Shown one piece after another: positions 25,900 to 35,268 of a DNA stretch of 64,000 nt (its first letter is position 1; each line of letters starts with the position of its first letter). The notes beneath the pieces are model-generated. The model was not told the DNA's origin and ran no database searches. It was given only the letters and a program-made list of their open reading frames with translations. This DNA is from Fimadaptatus sp050946055. GTDB taxonomy: Bacteria > Bacillota > Clostridia > Christensenellales > Aristaeellaceae. The stretch is taken from contig JBMNUB010000007.1 in the NCBI GenBank assembly GCA_050946055.1, positions 21,347 to 85,346 on the forward strand, given 5' to 3'. The position numbers and the translations under genes were made by a program.

Positions 25900-28182
25900 C
25901 TATCCTTCAATATTGGCTTTATCGGTTTCCCTGTACTGAGTTGGTAACATGCCATAGCACTTTTTAAAAACTCGGCGAAATGCATGTGAGGAATTGTAGC
26001 CGGTCTGCTTGGCTATGTCATCTACGCTCAATTCACTGCCTATCAGCAATTCCGCAGCCTTGTCCATGCGGCAGCGCTCAAGCAGCGCGGCAAATGTGGA
26101 GCCGCTTTGCGAACGTATATAGCGGTAAAGGTAGGATTCGGGCAGGCCAAACTGCTCGGATAAACTGTAAAGAGTAAAGTCTGGATCGGAAAAGCGCTCA
26201 TTTATTGAATCCAGTATCTGATTCATGCGCTCCTTGTCGCGATCCTTGCTGGCTTGCTGGTTAAACAGTATTATGTCATTAACCATGTTGCGCAACGCAT
26301 TGGGCAACTCATCTGCCGATATAAATTCGCGATCATCAAGCAAAAATTCAGCACGTAACAGTATTTCGTCCCGGCATGCTGCACCTTCGGCAGAACGCGC
26401 TATGGTCAGGTGAAGCGCATGCCTAAACATCTTTAGCATGTCAGGCGATACTGCGCCTGTGGAAAGATTGCGCTCGACTATGTGATCTATCAGGTTGAAT
26501 GCTATGTTGCATTCACCTGCCTGTATAGCCTTTATGAGGTGCAGTTCTTCCTGAATTGAGTAATATACGTCAGCCCTCACATCATTCTTGGCAAAGAGCA
26601 GTGCGCCGTCATCAGCGGCAATGCAGTCGTGGGCGCGTGCAAACAAGCTGCTCACATCAGCTATGTCGTGAGTAAAGCCGCCGCATATATAGCATAGCGA
26701 TATGTTGAATTGCAGGCGCAGTCCTTGCGAGATTTGCTCTATGGCATTTTGTAGGCATATTGAGCAATGCTCTTGATCCATATCGTCCATGAGTATCAAA
26801 ATGGGCATTTCCGACGTGTAATTTCCGCTGAAAAGCGCAGAAAATCCATCAAGCTCATAGAAGGCATGCTCTACGATGAGCCATACGTTGTTCATATCGC
26901 TTATTGCATCAGCCGTATCTCCGCTGTCGGCTGTGGTAAGCGGACAGCGCACAAGCAAAGCGGCATAGGTTTTAGCGCTTAAATCCATGCCGAGTGTGCG
27001 AGCGCGGCTATCTATCTCATTGGGTAGAAATGCAGAACCATCTGTCAGCCGGCGTATGAGATCGCGCCGTGAATAGTCCATATAGCGCTTCATGCCCTGA
27101 CTTAGCGCGGCATTGCTGCGCACGCATTCGCTTATTGTACCCTTTAAGTAGTCGTAGCTTATGGGTGCAGATGCGGTAGAAGCATCGCTACTCTTAACGA
27201 TGTCATATATGTCCATGACTGGGCGGGAGGAGCGCAGCGCCAGTATGAAGGATACCAATATGCCCACAAGCAGGCCGGCTATGGTTACAAACATCATTAT
27301 TCGGCGTATGAACGCCACTTTTTCGTAGACTATGTCGCTGGAAACATAGGCGGTATAAGAATAGCCGCGCGCGTCGGAGCAGGAGAGTATTATGTACTGA
27401 TCCGGATCGACGTTTATCTCGCTTACGTATGCGTAATTGCCCGCAGAGCCGCCTGCAGCCTGAAGGATTATGGAACCGCTGCTGTCCGCTATAAAGGCAA
27501 AGCAGTCATTTGACAGTATTAGGTCATTGAGTATTTCCATGAGCTTGGTGGCATCGAGTATCGCATATGCGGACGCACCGCTTATACAGCGCCCGGTGCT
27601 TGATATTATCGGCGAAGTTACAAATATGGCATTGTAGTTTTTTCCGAAAAGGTTCACGTTGGTCATAGGATGGAACATGAACTTGTCGGCACTTTGCATT
27701 TCTTCAAGTATATCGCTGTTGGCTGAGCGCAGGCCGAAGCCAAAGTACGAGTTGGACCTAGCATATCCCGCAAGCTTGGACACAACCGCCTTGGACATAG
27801 AACTATAAACGCCTAACTCTATTATATTGGCCTGCTCCATTACATAGCGCTGTATATCGACTGAACGGCGAAGGTCTTCTGTGCAGGATGCGAGCAAACT
27901 GCTGGAATACGGATAACTCCGGCTTGCAAACTTGCGTGCAGCGCTGTCAAAGCTCAATGCGGATACTACGTTCTCGGTGAGCGAGAATACGCTGTCGGCG
28001 GCTTGACGGCATTGCTCTATCACGCTGGTATTGCGGCTTATTACATCTTCCTCCATGGTATGCAGCGTTATGGAGTACACACAGCTCAGCGTAGCTGCTG
28101 GTATTATAGTAGCAATTATAAATGATACAAAGAATGTCGCAAGTATGCGATTGCCGCGTATCGTAAAGCGCCTTGCTGTCAT
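25900..28182 (-). CDS. AraC-family regulator with extracellular sensor domain
   Basis: The 760-aa protein has two membrane helices (about residues 15-35 and 290-312) enclosing an extracytoplasmic sensor of about 250 residues, probably Cache-like. A long cytoplasmic region leads to a C-terminal AraC/XylS DNA-binding domain: LYSLSEQFGLPESYLYRYIR and VDDIAKQTGYNSSHAFRRVFKKCYGMLPTQYR. This is the layout of membrane-bound carbohydrate regulators that sit next to LplB/YtcP transporters. The ATG at 28182 follows CAGGAGG. It is divergent from the sugar transporter operon, which it most likely controls in response to an extracellular sugar. Confidence 0.9.
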   Translation of the reverse strand: MTARRFTIRGNRILATFFVSFIIATIIPAATLSCVYSITLHTMEEDVISRNTSVIEQCRQAADSVFSLTENVVSALSFDSAARKFASRSYPYSSSLLASCTEDLRRSVDIQRYVMEQANIIELGVYSSMSKAVVSKLAGYARSNSYFGFGLRSANSDILEEMQSADKFMFHPMTNVNLFGKNYNAIFVTSPIISSTGRCISGASAYAILDATKLMEILNDLILSNDCFAFIADSSGSIILQAAGGSAGNYAYVSEINVDPDQYIILSCSDARGYSYTAYVSSDIVYEKVAFIRRIMMFVTIAGLLVGILVSFILALRSSRPVMDIYDIVKSSDASTASAPISYDYLKGTISECVRSNAALSQGMKRYMDYSRRDLIRRLTDGSAFLPNEIDSRARTLGMDLSAKTYAALLVRCPLTTADSGDTADAISDMNNVWLIVEHAFYELDGFSALFSGNYTSEMPILILMDDMDQEHCSICLQNAIEQISQGLRLQFNISLCYICGGFTHDIADVSSLFARAHDCIAADDGALLFAKNDVRADVYYSIQEELHLIKAIQAGECNIAFNLIDHIVERNLSTGAVSPDMLKMFRHALHLTIARSAEGAACRDEILLRAEFLLDDREFISADELPNALRNMVNDIILFNQQASKDRDKERMNQILDSINERFSDPDFTLYSLSEQFGLPESYLYRYIRSQSGSTFAALLERCRMDKAAELLIGSELSVDDIAKQTGYNSSHAFRRVFKKCYGMLPTQYRETDKANIEG

Positions 28183-28348
28183 GCTGCATCCTCCTGACGG
28201 CAGTATATGGTATTGCTTCGTTAACGTACTGACCATCAATGTAAATTATAGCCTTGGTACCATTGTGTTTGCAAGGGTCAAAACATGACAAAACCCACTT
28301 AAAACTGCAGTCTGGACAAAATATGTACCCTGAATTGGGTTTTGAACC

Positions 28349-28377
28349 TTGAAAAATGTAAAGATGAGCGCTATATT
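28349..28377 (+). promoter_or_regulatory. Promoter of the sugar ABC transporter operon
   Basis: TTGAAA (28349-28354) and TATATT (28372-28377) are separated by 17 bp. They lie 43 bp before the first permease. Confidence 0.65.
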
Positions 28378-28419
28378 GTCCGCAACAAATCTTTACAAAC
28401 AATCCGGAGGTGAGCAGAT

Positions 28420-29361
28420 GTGAATGCTGGCTCGACAGCTGCAAAGCATAAGACTGAGCGGAGTCTTAAGCGGCGCATGCGCAATGACTGGCAGATATAT
28501 GCAATAATGTTTCTGCCGCTTATGTGGCTGCTTGTGTTCTCATATGTACCAATGTACGGGGTGCTGATAGGCTTTACTAAGTACAATATAGTAAACGGTC
28601 TGGCAGGCAGCAAGTGGATAGGCATGGCTAATTTTCAGCGCTTCTTCACTACGCCGTCGGCGATGGCCACCATATACAATACCATAACGCTTAGTCTGTA
28701 TTCGCTTGTGGCCGGAGTGCCATGTCCGATAATACTGGCTATACTGCTCAATGAATGCCGCAATGTGCATTATAAGAAGACTGTACAGATGATTACGTAC
28801 GCGCCGTACTTCATATCGACAGTCGTGCTGGTGGCAATGATGATGCAGATGTTTGACCAGCGCAACGGAATAATAAATCGCATAATAAACGCATTCGGGT
28901 TCAAGAGCATAAACTTCATGGCTTCAAAGCCGCTGTTTAAGCACATGTATGTCTGGTCGGGCGTATGGCAAAGCACTGGCTTTAATGCGATAATATATCT
29001 TGCGGCGCTGAGCAGCGTGGACGTGAGCCAGCATGAGGCCGCCATAATAGATGGAGCCAGCCGCGTGCAGCGCGTATGGTATATAGACCTGCCCAGCATA
29101 GTGCCGACTATGACCATACTCTTTATACTTAACTGCGGCTCAATAATGAACGTGGGCTTTGAAAAGGTATACCTCATGCAGAATAGTGCCAACGCGCAGG
29201 TGTCAGAAGTATTAAGCACATACATATATAAGCTGGGTCTTTTGAATCTGGACTATGGCTATTCGGCGGCGGTCAACCTGTTCAATTCACTGGTCAACTT
29301 CATCTTGGTCGTTACTGTAAACGGCGTAGCGCGCAAGATGGGCGGCAACAGTCTTTGGTAA
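28420..29361 (+). CDS. Sugar ABC transporter permease, LplB/YteP-type
   Basis: This is the first inner-membrane permease of a CUT1-type oligosaccharide importer, 313 aa, with six membrane helices. MWLLVFSYVPMYGVLIGF and the cytoplasmic EAA loop (SQHEAAIIDGASRVQRVWYIDLPSI) are diagnostic for docking the ATPase. GTG at 28420 is preceded by CGGAGG with a 9-bp gap. It is followed closely by the second permease and a binding protein. No ATPase gene is in the operon, as is normal where one shared MsmX-type ATPase serves several importers. Confidence 0.93.
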   Translation: MNAGSTAAKHKTERSLKRRMRNDWQIYAIMFLPLMWLLVFSYVPMYGVLIGFTKYNIVNGLAGSKWIGMANFQRFFTTPSAMATIYNTITLSLYSLVAGVPCPIILAILLNECRNVHYKKTVQMITYAPYFISTVVLVAMMMQMFDQRNGIINRIINAFGFKSINFMASKPLFKHMYVWSGVWQSTGFNAIIYLAALSSVDVSQHEAAIIDGASRVQRVWYIDLPSIVPTMTILFILNCGSIMNVGFEKVYLMQNSANAQVSEVLSTYIYKLGLLNLDYGYSAAVNLFNSLVNFILVVTVNGVARKMGGNSLW

Positions 29362-29376
29362 AGGGGGCGGCGCTTA

Positions 29377-30282
29377 ATGCCGGACGCAAAGAAAAACCAT
29401 ATAGGTCAAACGCGCGAGGATCGCGTGTTCGGAGTGGCGGTGTATACGCTGCTTACGCTTACAGGAATAATAGTGCTGTATCCGCTTGTGTACGTTGTAA
29501 GCGCATCGGTGTCCAATTCTACGGCAGTAATATCGGGTAAAGTATGGCTTTGGCCTGTGGAACCGACGCTTATAGCCTATAAGCAGGTATTCAAAAATCC
29601 CAACATAGTCTCGGGCTATATGAACAGTATAATATACTCGCTCGTAGGCACCCTTTTTAGCCTAGCGCTTTCCATACTTGCGGGATATGGACTGTCGCGT
29701 CATGGCTTTGCAGGCAAGAGCATGATGAACAGATTGTTCATATTTGCAACTCTGTTCTCGGGAGGCATGATACCTTTTTATATCATAGTGCGCAAGTTGG
29801 GTATGATAAATACCCGCTGGTCGCTAGTGATACCAAACGCACTGAATGTATTCCATATAATGTTGATGCGCACCTACATACAGGGCTCTATACCCGATGA
29901 AATGCTGGAAGCAGCGGATATAGATGGATGCGATCACTTCCGCAAGCTGATACTGTTTGTGGTTCCGCTATCCGGGTCGATAATAGCTGTGCTGACGCTA
30001 TATAACGTAGTAGGTCAGTGGAACTCGTACTTCAATGCACTTATGTTCTTAAACAGCTATGACCTCTACCCGCTGCAGATAATACTGCGGGAAGTGCTGA
30101 TACAAAACACAATGACGATAGACATGATAACGGATATATCGGCGCTGGAACTGAAGCAGGGCCTGGCGGACATACTCAAATATGCGCTTATAGTAGTAGC
30201 GAGCGCGCCGCTTATAATAGCTTATCCTTTTGTGCAGAAGTTCTTCGTAAAGGGAGTTATGGTAGGCTCCATGAAGGGATGA
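29377..30282 (+). CDS. Sugar ABC transporter permease, YtcP-type
   Basis: Second permease of the importer, 301 aa. Six membrane helices are predicted, with IVLYPLVYVVSASVS near the N-terminus and the EAA loop EMLEAADIDGCDHFRKLILFVVP. The C-terminus FVQKFFVKGVMVGSMKG matches the YtcP/AraQ pattern. The ATG at 29377 follows AAGGGGG and lies 15 bp from the upstream gene. Confidence 0.94.
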   Translation: MPDAKKNHIGQTREDRVFGVAVYTLLTLTGIIVLYPLVYVVSASVSNSTAVISGKVWLWPVEPTLIAYKQVFKNPNIVSGYMNSIIYSLVGTLFSLALSILAGYGLSRHGFAGKSMMNRLFIFATLFSGGMIPFYIIVRKLGMINTRWSLVIPNALNVFHIMLMRTYIQGSIPDEMLEAADIDGCDHFRKLILFVVPLSGSIIAVLTLYNVVGQWNSYFNALMFLNSYDLYPLQIILREVLIQNTMTIDMITDISALELKQGLADILKYALIVVASAPLIIAYPFVQKFFVKGVMVGSMKG

Positions 30283-30328
30283 TGTCGTTCCGCACGGATG
30301 TGCTTAATCAAAAAAGGAGGATGTAGAC

Positions 30329-31954
30329 ATGAAGAGAAGGATACTTGCACTTGCGCTGTGCCTGATGATGGTACTTGCCGTGGCTCCGTCACTGGGTCTG
30401 GCAGACGAGGCCACAGGTGAAAAGCGCGAACTCAACATAACCGCCGTAAAGGTGGCCACTGTTGAGGACTATGAGACGAACGATTTTACGCTGTGGCTGG
30501 AGGATAAGACCGGTATACACATTAACTTCAACCAGATTCCCGATGACAGCGCGGCGGAGAAGGTATCCATGCAGTTTGCCGGCGGCGATCTACCGGATGC
30601 TTTTCTGGGTGTTGGACTCAGTTCCGACATGCTCCTTCAGTACGGCTCGGCAGGTGCGATAGTCGCTCTTGACGATTATCTTGAAGAGTATGCGCCGAAT
30701 ATGCTCAAGGCCATGGAATACTATGAACAAGGTCTGAGTCTCATTAAGCAGGCGGACGGCCATATATACAGCCTGCCCAGCATAAATCCCTGCTATCACT
30801 GCACCTATGCCAACAAGATGTGGATAAACACCGTTTGGCTGGACAATCTGGGTCTTGAGACGCCTACCACGATAGACGAGTTTACTGAGGTGCTGAAGGC
30901 GTTCCGCGACCAGGATGCCAATGGAAACGGCGATCCCTCAGATGAGATTCCCATGGCGGGCAGCACCAATGGCTGGTATGGCCAGACCTATCCCTATCTG
31001 ATTAACAGCTATCTGTACTTTGACACCAGCAAGTATGGCTTCCAGCTGGATGACGAGCAGAAGGTATACAACGCCATGTCTCGCGATGAGTTCCGCGAGG
31101 CGCTCAAGTACCTGAACATGCTGTACGAAGAGGGACTCATGTATGAAGGCACTCTGACACAGACCATGGATCAGCTCAAGCAGCTGGTTGAAAATCCCGA
31201 TGCCAATCTGGTTGGCTGCATGACTGCCGGCTACGGTGGCCAGTTCGTATCCGAGATAGGCGACGATCGCTATCGCGAGTACTATGCCATAGCCCCGCTC
31301 AAGGGACCTGCGGGCGTGCAGTATGCCATGAGCGCGCTGCAGCTGCCCAGCATAGGCCAGTTCGTGATAACCTCTGAGTGCGCCGATCCTACTCTGGCGC
31401 TTGAGTGGGCGGACTACTTCTATACCTCCGAGGTCACTGCCAGCATGTACAATGGCATAGAAGGAGTGGGCTGGCGCTGGGCTGAAGAGGACGAGATTGG
31501 CTTCAACGGTGAGCCTGCTCAGTGGGCGGCGGTGGCGTATTACAGCGGCAACACCGGCGATACCCAGAACTACTGCTGGACTCAGACCGGCATATACAAT
31601 TTCAGCGCCGAGTGGCGCGGCAGTCAGGCTGTGTCTGCTAATGTAGACCTGCGCAGCGCTGAGGATATGGAGTACATGCTCTATAAGGTAACTCAGGAGA
31701 TGTATGAGCCCTATGGCGGTCTCAAGTACAATCTGCCCACCCTCAATTTCTCTGAGGATCAGCAGACCCGCATAACCGACCTCACATACGAGTTCCAGAA
31801 CTACTACAATGACGTTATATATGGCTTTATCACCGGCGAGAAGGATATAGACAGCGACGGCGATTGGCAGATGCATCTAGACAACCTTGAGACTTATGGT
31901 GTGACCGAGATGTGCGAGATATACCAGTCCGCGTACGACGCAATGTATAAGTAA
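30329..31954 (+). CDS. Extracellular sugar-binding protein (family 1)
   Basis: The 541-aa substrate-binding partner of the two permeases. It has a signal peptide (RILALALCLMMVLAVAPSLG) cleaved near GLA-DE. Unlike most Gram-positive binding proteins there is no lipobox. The mature protein contains the SBP_bac_1/LipO-like hinge features DFTLWLEDKTGIHINFNQ and calcium-site-like DQDANGNGDPSDEIPM. A strong AAAAAAGGAGG precedes the ATG. The substrate is probably a plant or mucin-type oligosaccharide, judged only from the adjoining fucosidase-like gene. The gene ends at a clear terminator. Confidence 0.93.
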   Translation: MKRRILALALCLMMVLAVAPSLGLADEATGEKRELNITAVKVATVEDYETNDFTLWLEDKTGIHINFNQIPDDSAAEKVSMQFAGGDLPDAFLGVGLSSDMLLQYGSAGAIVALDDYLEEYAPNMLKAMEYYEQGLSLIKQADGHIYSLPSINPCYHCTYANKMWINTVWLDNLGLETPTTIDEFTEVLKAFRDQDANGNGDPSDEIPMAGSTNGWYGQTYPYLINSYLYFDTSKYGFQLDDEQKVYNAMSRDEFREALKYLNMLYEEGLMYEGTLTQTMDQLKQLVENPDANLVGCMTAGYGGQFVSEIGDDRYREYYAIAPLKGPAGVQYAMSALQLPSIGQFVITSECADPTLALEWADYFYTSEVTASMYNGIEGVGWRWAEEDEIGFNGEPAQWAAVAYYSGNTGDTQNYCWTQTGIYNFSAEWRGSQAVSANVDLRSAEDMEYMLYKVTQEMYEPYGGLKYNLPTLNFSEDQQTRITDLTYEFQNYYNDVIYGFITGEKDIDSDGDWQMHLDNLETYGVTEMCEIYQSAYDAMYK

Positions 31955-31967
31955 GCCATCGGGCAAT

Positions 31968-32005
31968 AAGTCCTCCACCCGCCCCGAGCGGCTGGAGGAC
32001 TTTTG
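31968..32005 (+). terminator. Intrinsic terminator of the transporter operon
   Basis: AAGTCCTCCA pairs with TGGAGGACTT and TTTT follows. Partial read-through to the glycosidase is possible. Confidence 0.8.
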
Positions 32006-32125
32006 CGCAGCGGCGGCGTATTATAAATGCGAGGCCCTTGGCCGGGCGGATTGAGACAGGACAGCCTGCGGCATTTGGCCGGTTCGCCGGATAAATGCGC
32101 GCGGGCGATGGAAAGGATGATACCT

Positions 32126-33136
32126 ATGGATACGCATCAGTGGTTTAAGCAGGCCGGGTATGGCATGATGGTGCATTGGGGGCTGTATTCGCTGCTGGGC
32201 GGCGAGTACAAGGGGCGCAAGGTGCGCAACTATGCCGAGTGGGCGCAGTCCTACTTCCGCATACCCAATGCCGAGTATGGCAAGCTGGCCTCGGCGTTTA
32301 ACCCGGTGTTCTTCGACGCGGATGAGTGGGTGAGGTTCGCCAAGGAATGCGGCATGAAGTACTTCGTCGTGACCAGCAAGCACCATGACGGCTTTGCCAT
32401 GTTTAAATCCAAGGCCGATAAGTATAACGTGGTCGATGCCACGCCCTTTGGCCGCGATGTGATGGCCGAGCTTGGAGAGGCGTGCTATAAGCATGGGCTG
32501 AAGTTTGGCCTGTACTATTCGCAGGACCTGGATTGGCATGAGCAGCACGGCGGCGGCTATCTGTCCAACCATATGGGCAATTCCGGCACCACTTGGGACA
32601 ACAGCTGGGACTTCCCGGACGAGGAGAGCAAGGACTTCTCCATCTGCTTTGAAAACAAGATAATGCCGCAGGTCGAGGAGATACTCAAGGGCTATGGCGA
32701 ATTGTGCCTGATATGGTTCGATGTTCCCATGACCATAAACGAGAGCCAGAGCCGCCGCATATTCGAGGCGGTCAAGCGATATCAGCCCAACTGCCTGATT
32801 AACTCCCGTCTGGGCAACGGCGCATATGACTACGTGTCGCTGGGCGACAATGAAATACCCGAGAGCATGGATGACGTGTCGGGAAAGAGCGTGGACATGA
32901 ACGCGATAGACGGATTCAAGCCCTCGCCCTACGGCCTGTATGAGACGGCGGCCACGCTCAACGACACATGGGGCTTCTCCATACATGACAATAACTGGAA
33001 GTCGCCCGAGTTCATACGCAATACGCGCAATAAGCTAAACAGCATGGGCATAAACTATCTGCTAAACGTGGGCCCTGACCACCTAGGCAGGATAAATGCC
33101 GATTCCCAGCGCATACTGCGCGAGGCGGCTAGGTAA
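32126..33136 (+). CDS. GH29-like alpha-L-fucosidase
   Basis: The 336-aa product lacks a signal peptide and so acts inside the cell on imported glycosides. YGMMVHWGLYSLLGGEY at the start and KECGMKYFVVTSKHHDGFAMF are hallmarks of GH29. The catalytic nucleophile is D199 in CLIWFDVP. The length is short for GH29 because C-terminal beta domains are absent. ATG 32126 is chosen because AAAGGATG lies 7-9 bp upstream; ATG 32108 would add six residues. It sits between the importer and an oxidoreductase, in keeping with a carbohydrate module. Confidence 0.88.
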   Translation: MDTHQWFKQAGYGMMVHWGLYSLLGGEYKGRKVRNYAEWAQSYFRIPNAEYGKLASAFNPVFFDADEWVRFAKECGMKYFVVTSKHHDGFAMFKSKADKYNVVDATPFGRDVMAELGEACYKHGLKFGLYYSQDLDWHEQHGGGYLSNHMGNSGTTWDNSWDFPDEESKDFSICFENKIMPQVEEILKGYGELCLIWFDVPMTINESQSRRIFEAVKRYQPNCLINSRLGNGAYDYVSLGDNEIPESMDDVSGKSVDMNAIDGFKPSPYGLYETAATLNDTWGFSIHDNNWKSPEFIRNTRNKLNSMGINYLLNVGPDHLGRINADSQRILREAAR

Positions 33137-33179
33137 ACCTGATGCGCGTCGTTAACATGGCAGCGGCGCATGCTTAATG

Positions 33180-33230
33180 AGTTCCCGCCCTTTATGCACG
33201 CGCTGTGCAAAGGGCGGGAACTGTATTTTG
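33180..33230 (+). terminator. Intrinsic terminator after the fucosidase
   Basis: A 13-bp stem (AGTTCCCGCCCTT / AAGGGCGGGAACT) with a secondary inner stem, followed by GTATTTTG. Confidence 0.85.
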
Positions 33231-33236
33231 CATAAG

Positions 33237-33265
33237 TTGACATTTGCAGCGCAAATTTTTAATGC
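33237..33265 (+). promoter_or_regulatory. Promoter with palindromic operator for the oxidoreductase
   Basis: TTGACA (33237-33242) and TAATGC (33260-33265) are 17 bp apart. The spacer contains the palindrome ATTTGC-AGC-GCAAAT (33242-33256), a good candidate for a repressor site that would block polymerase. Confidence 0.6.
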
Positions 33266-33337
33266 AAGGCAGGGAAAACCGGCAAAGCGTCGAATAGTCT
33301 CATAGACCTTATTTACTAACAGGGAGGGTACTAAAAA

Positions 33338-34438
33338 ATGAGCAAGCTCAAGGTTGCCATAATTGGCTGCGGCCGCATAGCGACTTCGGCGCACACCCCG
33401 GCGTATCTGGATAACTATGACCTGGCTGAGGTCAAGTACTACTGCGACATAATCCCCGAGCGCGCCAAGGAACTGGCCGGCGTGTACTCCGAGGAGATAG
33501 CCAAGCGCTATGGCGACAATGTTATGCCCGAAGTAGTGGCCGACTATCACGAGCTGCTGGGCAAGGTGGACTGCGTGTCGGTCTGCACGCCCAACCATGC
33601 GCATGCGCCCATAGCGATAGACTTCCTCAAGTCCGGCGCTCAGGTGCTGTGCGAGAAGCCCGCTGCCATCAATCTGGACAAGGCCGCCGAGATGAAGAAG
33701 GCTGCCGACGAGACCGGCAACATGCTGTCCATCGGCGTGTGCAACCGCTTCAACGACGCCGTAATGAGGATACATGACCTCATAGAGCAGGGCGCGCTGG
33801 GCGATATATACCATGTATACTGCTCCTTCCGCGCGCATCGCTCCATACCCGGTCTGGGTGGACCTTTCACCATCAAGTCCGAGGCGGGCGGCGGCGTGCT
33901 CATCGACTGGGGCGTTCACTACCTCGACCTGATATTCTACTGCATGGGCGAGCGCAAGCTCAAGAGCGTGTCCGCCGAGACCTATTCCGTGCTGGGCCGC
34001 GACATAGACAAGTACGTCTGCAAGGCCATGTGGGCCGGCCCGCGCATCAGCGACGGCACCTACGATGTGGAGGAGTACATAACCGGCCTCGTGCGTCTTG
34101 AGGACGCGGGCAAGGTATCCACCATATCGCTGGAGGGCGCCTGGGCGCAGAACATCGGCGAGAACGACACCTTTGTCGATTTCGTCGGCGACAAGGCCGG
34201 CATACGCCTGCAGTACGGCGGCAACTTCACGCTGTACTCCACCTGCGGCGACATGCTGACCGAGACCAAGTACGACTATCCCACCGAGAACATGTACTCC
34301 CGCGAGGTGCGCGACTTCCTGACCAATGCGCCCAAGAAGATAAAGACCCGCGCCTCCATAGACCACGCCATCAAGACCAGCGAGCTGATGGAGCTGCTCT
34401 ACAAGTCCGCCAGCGAGCACAAGGAGATACAGCTGTAA
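33338..34438 (+). CDS. Gfo/Idh/MocA-family oxidoreductase
   Basis: A 366-aa NAD(P)-dependent sugar or cyclitol dehydrogenase. The Rossmann fold shows VAIIGCGRIATSAHTPAY, an acidic CDI at the second strand end, and the family motif CEKPAA with the catalytic Lys. WGVHYLDLIFY corresponds to the substrate-binding helix. GGGAGGG lies upstream of the ATG with normal spacing. Its codon usage includes more ATC and strong C-ending codons than neighbours, suggesting high expression. The gene has its own regulated promoter. The exact sugar is unknown. Confidence 0.93.
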   Translation: MSKLKVAIIGCGRIATSAHTPAYLDNYDLAEVKYYCDIIPERAKELAGVYSEEIAKRYGDNVMPEVVADYHELLGKVDCVSVCTPNHAHAPIAIDFLKSGAQVLCEKPAAINLDKAAEMKKAADETGNMLSIGVCNRFNDAVMRIHDLIEQGALGDIYHVYCSFRAHRSIPGLGGPFTIKSEAGGGVLIDWGVHYLDLIFYCMGERKLKSVSAETYSVLGRDIDKYVCKAMWAGPRISDGTYDVEEYITGLVRLEDAGKVSTISLEGAWAQNIGENDTFVDFVGDKAGIRLQYGGNFTLYSTCGDMLTETKYDYPTENMYSREVRDFLTNAPKKIKTRASIDHAIKTSELMELLYKSASEHKEIQL

Positions 34439-34524
34439 GGCGGGTATGTGCGTAATCCACGCTTGCGTCGCTAATTAACGCCTGCCCGCATGCCGGGCGC
34501 GGCGAGCATTAAGGGGTGCTGCAT

Positions 34525-34866
34525 GTGAATGAGTTTGACATGGCAAAGTCAGCCGCCAAGTCCGCAGCCAGCGGCATAAACAGCTTTGGGCGCATGAGCG
34601 CACAGGGCGTGAGCCGCATGCTGTTCTTTGCGGGACTGGTCTTTATAGCGCTTGCATCCGCGGCTCTGGGGCGATGCGTCTATGTCAACGTGCAGGTAAT
34701 GCACGAGGTCACTGAGTCGATATTCGTGAGCGAGGGCAGCATGCCGCTGGCCGTTATGTGCGGCGCGCTGTGCTTTGCGGCGGGCGGCTTCATGTGGCGC
34801 GCGCTCTGCGAAGTCATACACAGGCTACTTGTCAAGCTGTGGCGCTGGGAAGCCAAGGATAGGTAG
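34525..34866 (+). CDS. Small membrane protein of unknown function
   Basis: The predicted 113-aa protein has an Ala/Ser-rich start and two membrane helices (MLFFAGLVFIALASAALG and MPLAVMCGALCFAAGGFMW), followed by a basic C-terminus. GTG at 34525 follows AAGGGG with an 8-bp gap and is preferred over GTG 34516. It stands alone, followed by a terminator. I do not recognise the family. Confidence 0.65.
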   Translation: MNEFDMAKSAAKSAASGINSFGRMSAQGVSRMLFFAGLVFIALASAALGRCVYVNVQVMHEVTESIFVSEGSMPLAVMCGALCFAAGGFMWRALCEVIHRLLVKLWRWEAKDR

Positions 34867-34888
34867 GCATATACTTTTGCGGCAATAT

Positions 34889-34942
34889 GCGCCGTCGCGC
34901 GGGCATGCATTATGCAAGGCGCGTGGCGGCGTGTTGTTTTTT
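34889..34942 (+). terminator. Intrinsic terminator
   Basis: GCGCCGTCGCGC pairs with GCGCGTGGCGGCG, leaving small mismatches, followed by GTTGTTTTTT. The rest of 34943-35105 shows no feature. Confidence 0.65.
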
Positions 34943-35105
34943 GGCTGCATGCCGATTAAACGGCCGGATATTATGCGCGCGTTGGTCGGGCTTTTGTGTG
35001 CGCGCTGATTGTGCTATATAGATTGCGAAGTTGCGACTCACACGTTGTAGAGCCGATGCTTTATGTTCGCATTTGAGCTTGGCGGCAGTTGGTCATGCGC
35101 CAAGA

Positions 35106-35134
35106 TTGACGCAATAAAATCGACATGATATAAT
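35106..35134 (+). promoter_or_regulatory. Strong sigma-A-type promoter
   Basis: TTGACG (35106-35111) and TATAAT (35129-35134) with a 17-bp spacer, upstream of the zinc-ribbon/SHOCT protein gene. Confidence 0.75.
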
Positions 35135-35268
35135 AATAAGCGAAGAAAGTACATCTGCCGTATGGCCGGGCGCGCTGATTCTTAGCCATGGTTCGGAGAG
35201 ATGATGCACATTTAAGGCGCACGATGGGCATGTGTTTGCGAGAACTTGTGAAAGGCGGTGAGGCGAAT

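Noticed and set aside
28031..28288. 85-codon plus-strand frame over the start of the AraC-type gene
   Set aside because: It is antisense to the N-terminus of the regulator and lacks a ribosome site; the interval is better explained as a divergent promoter region.
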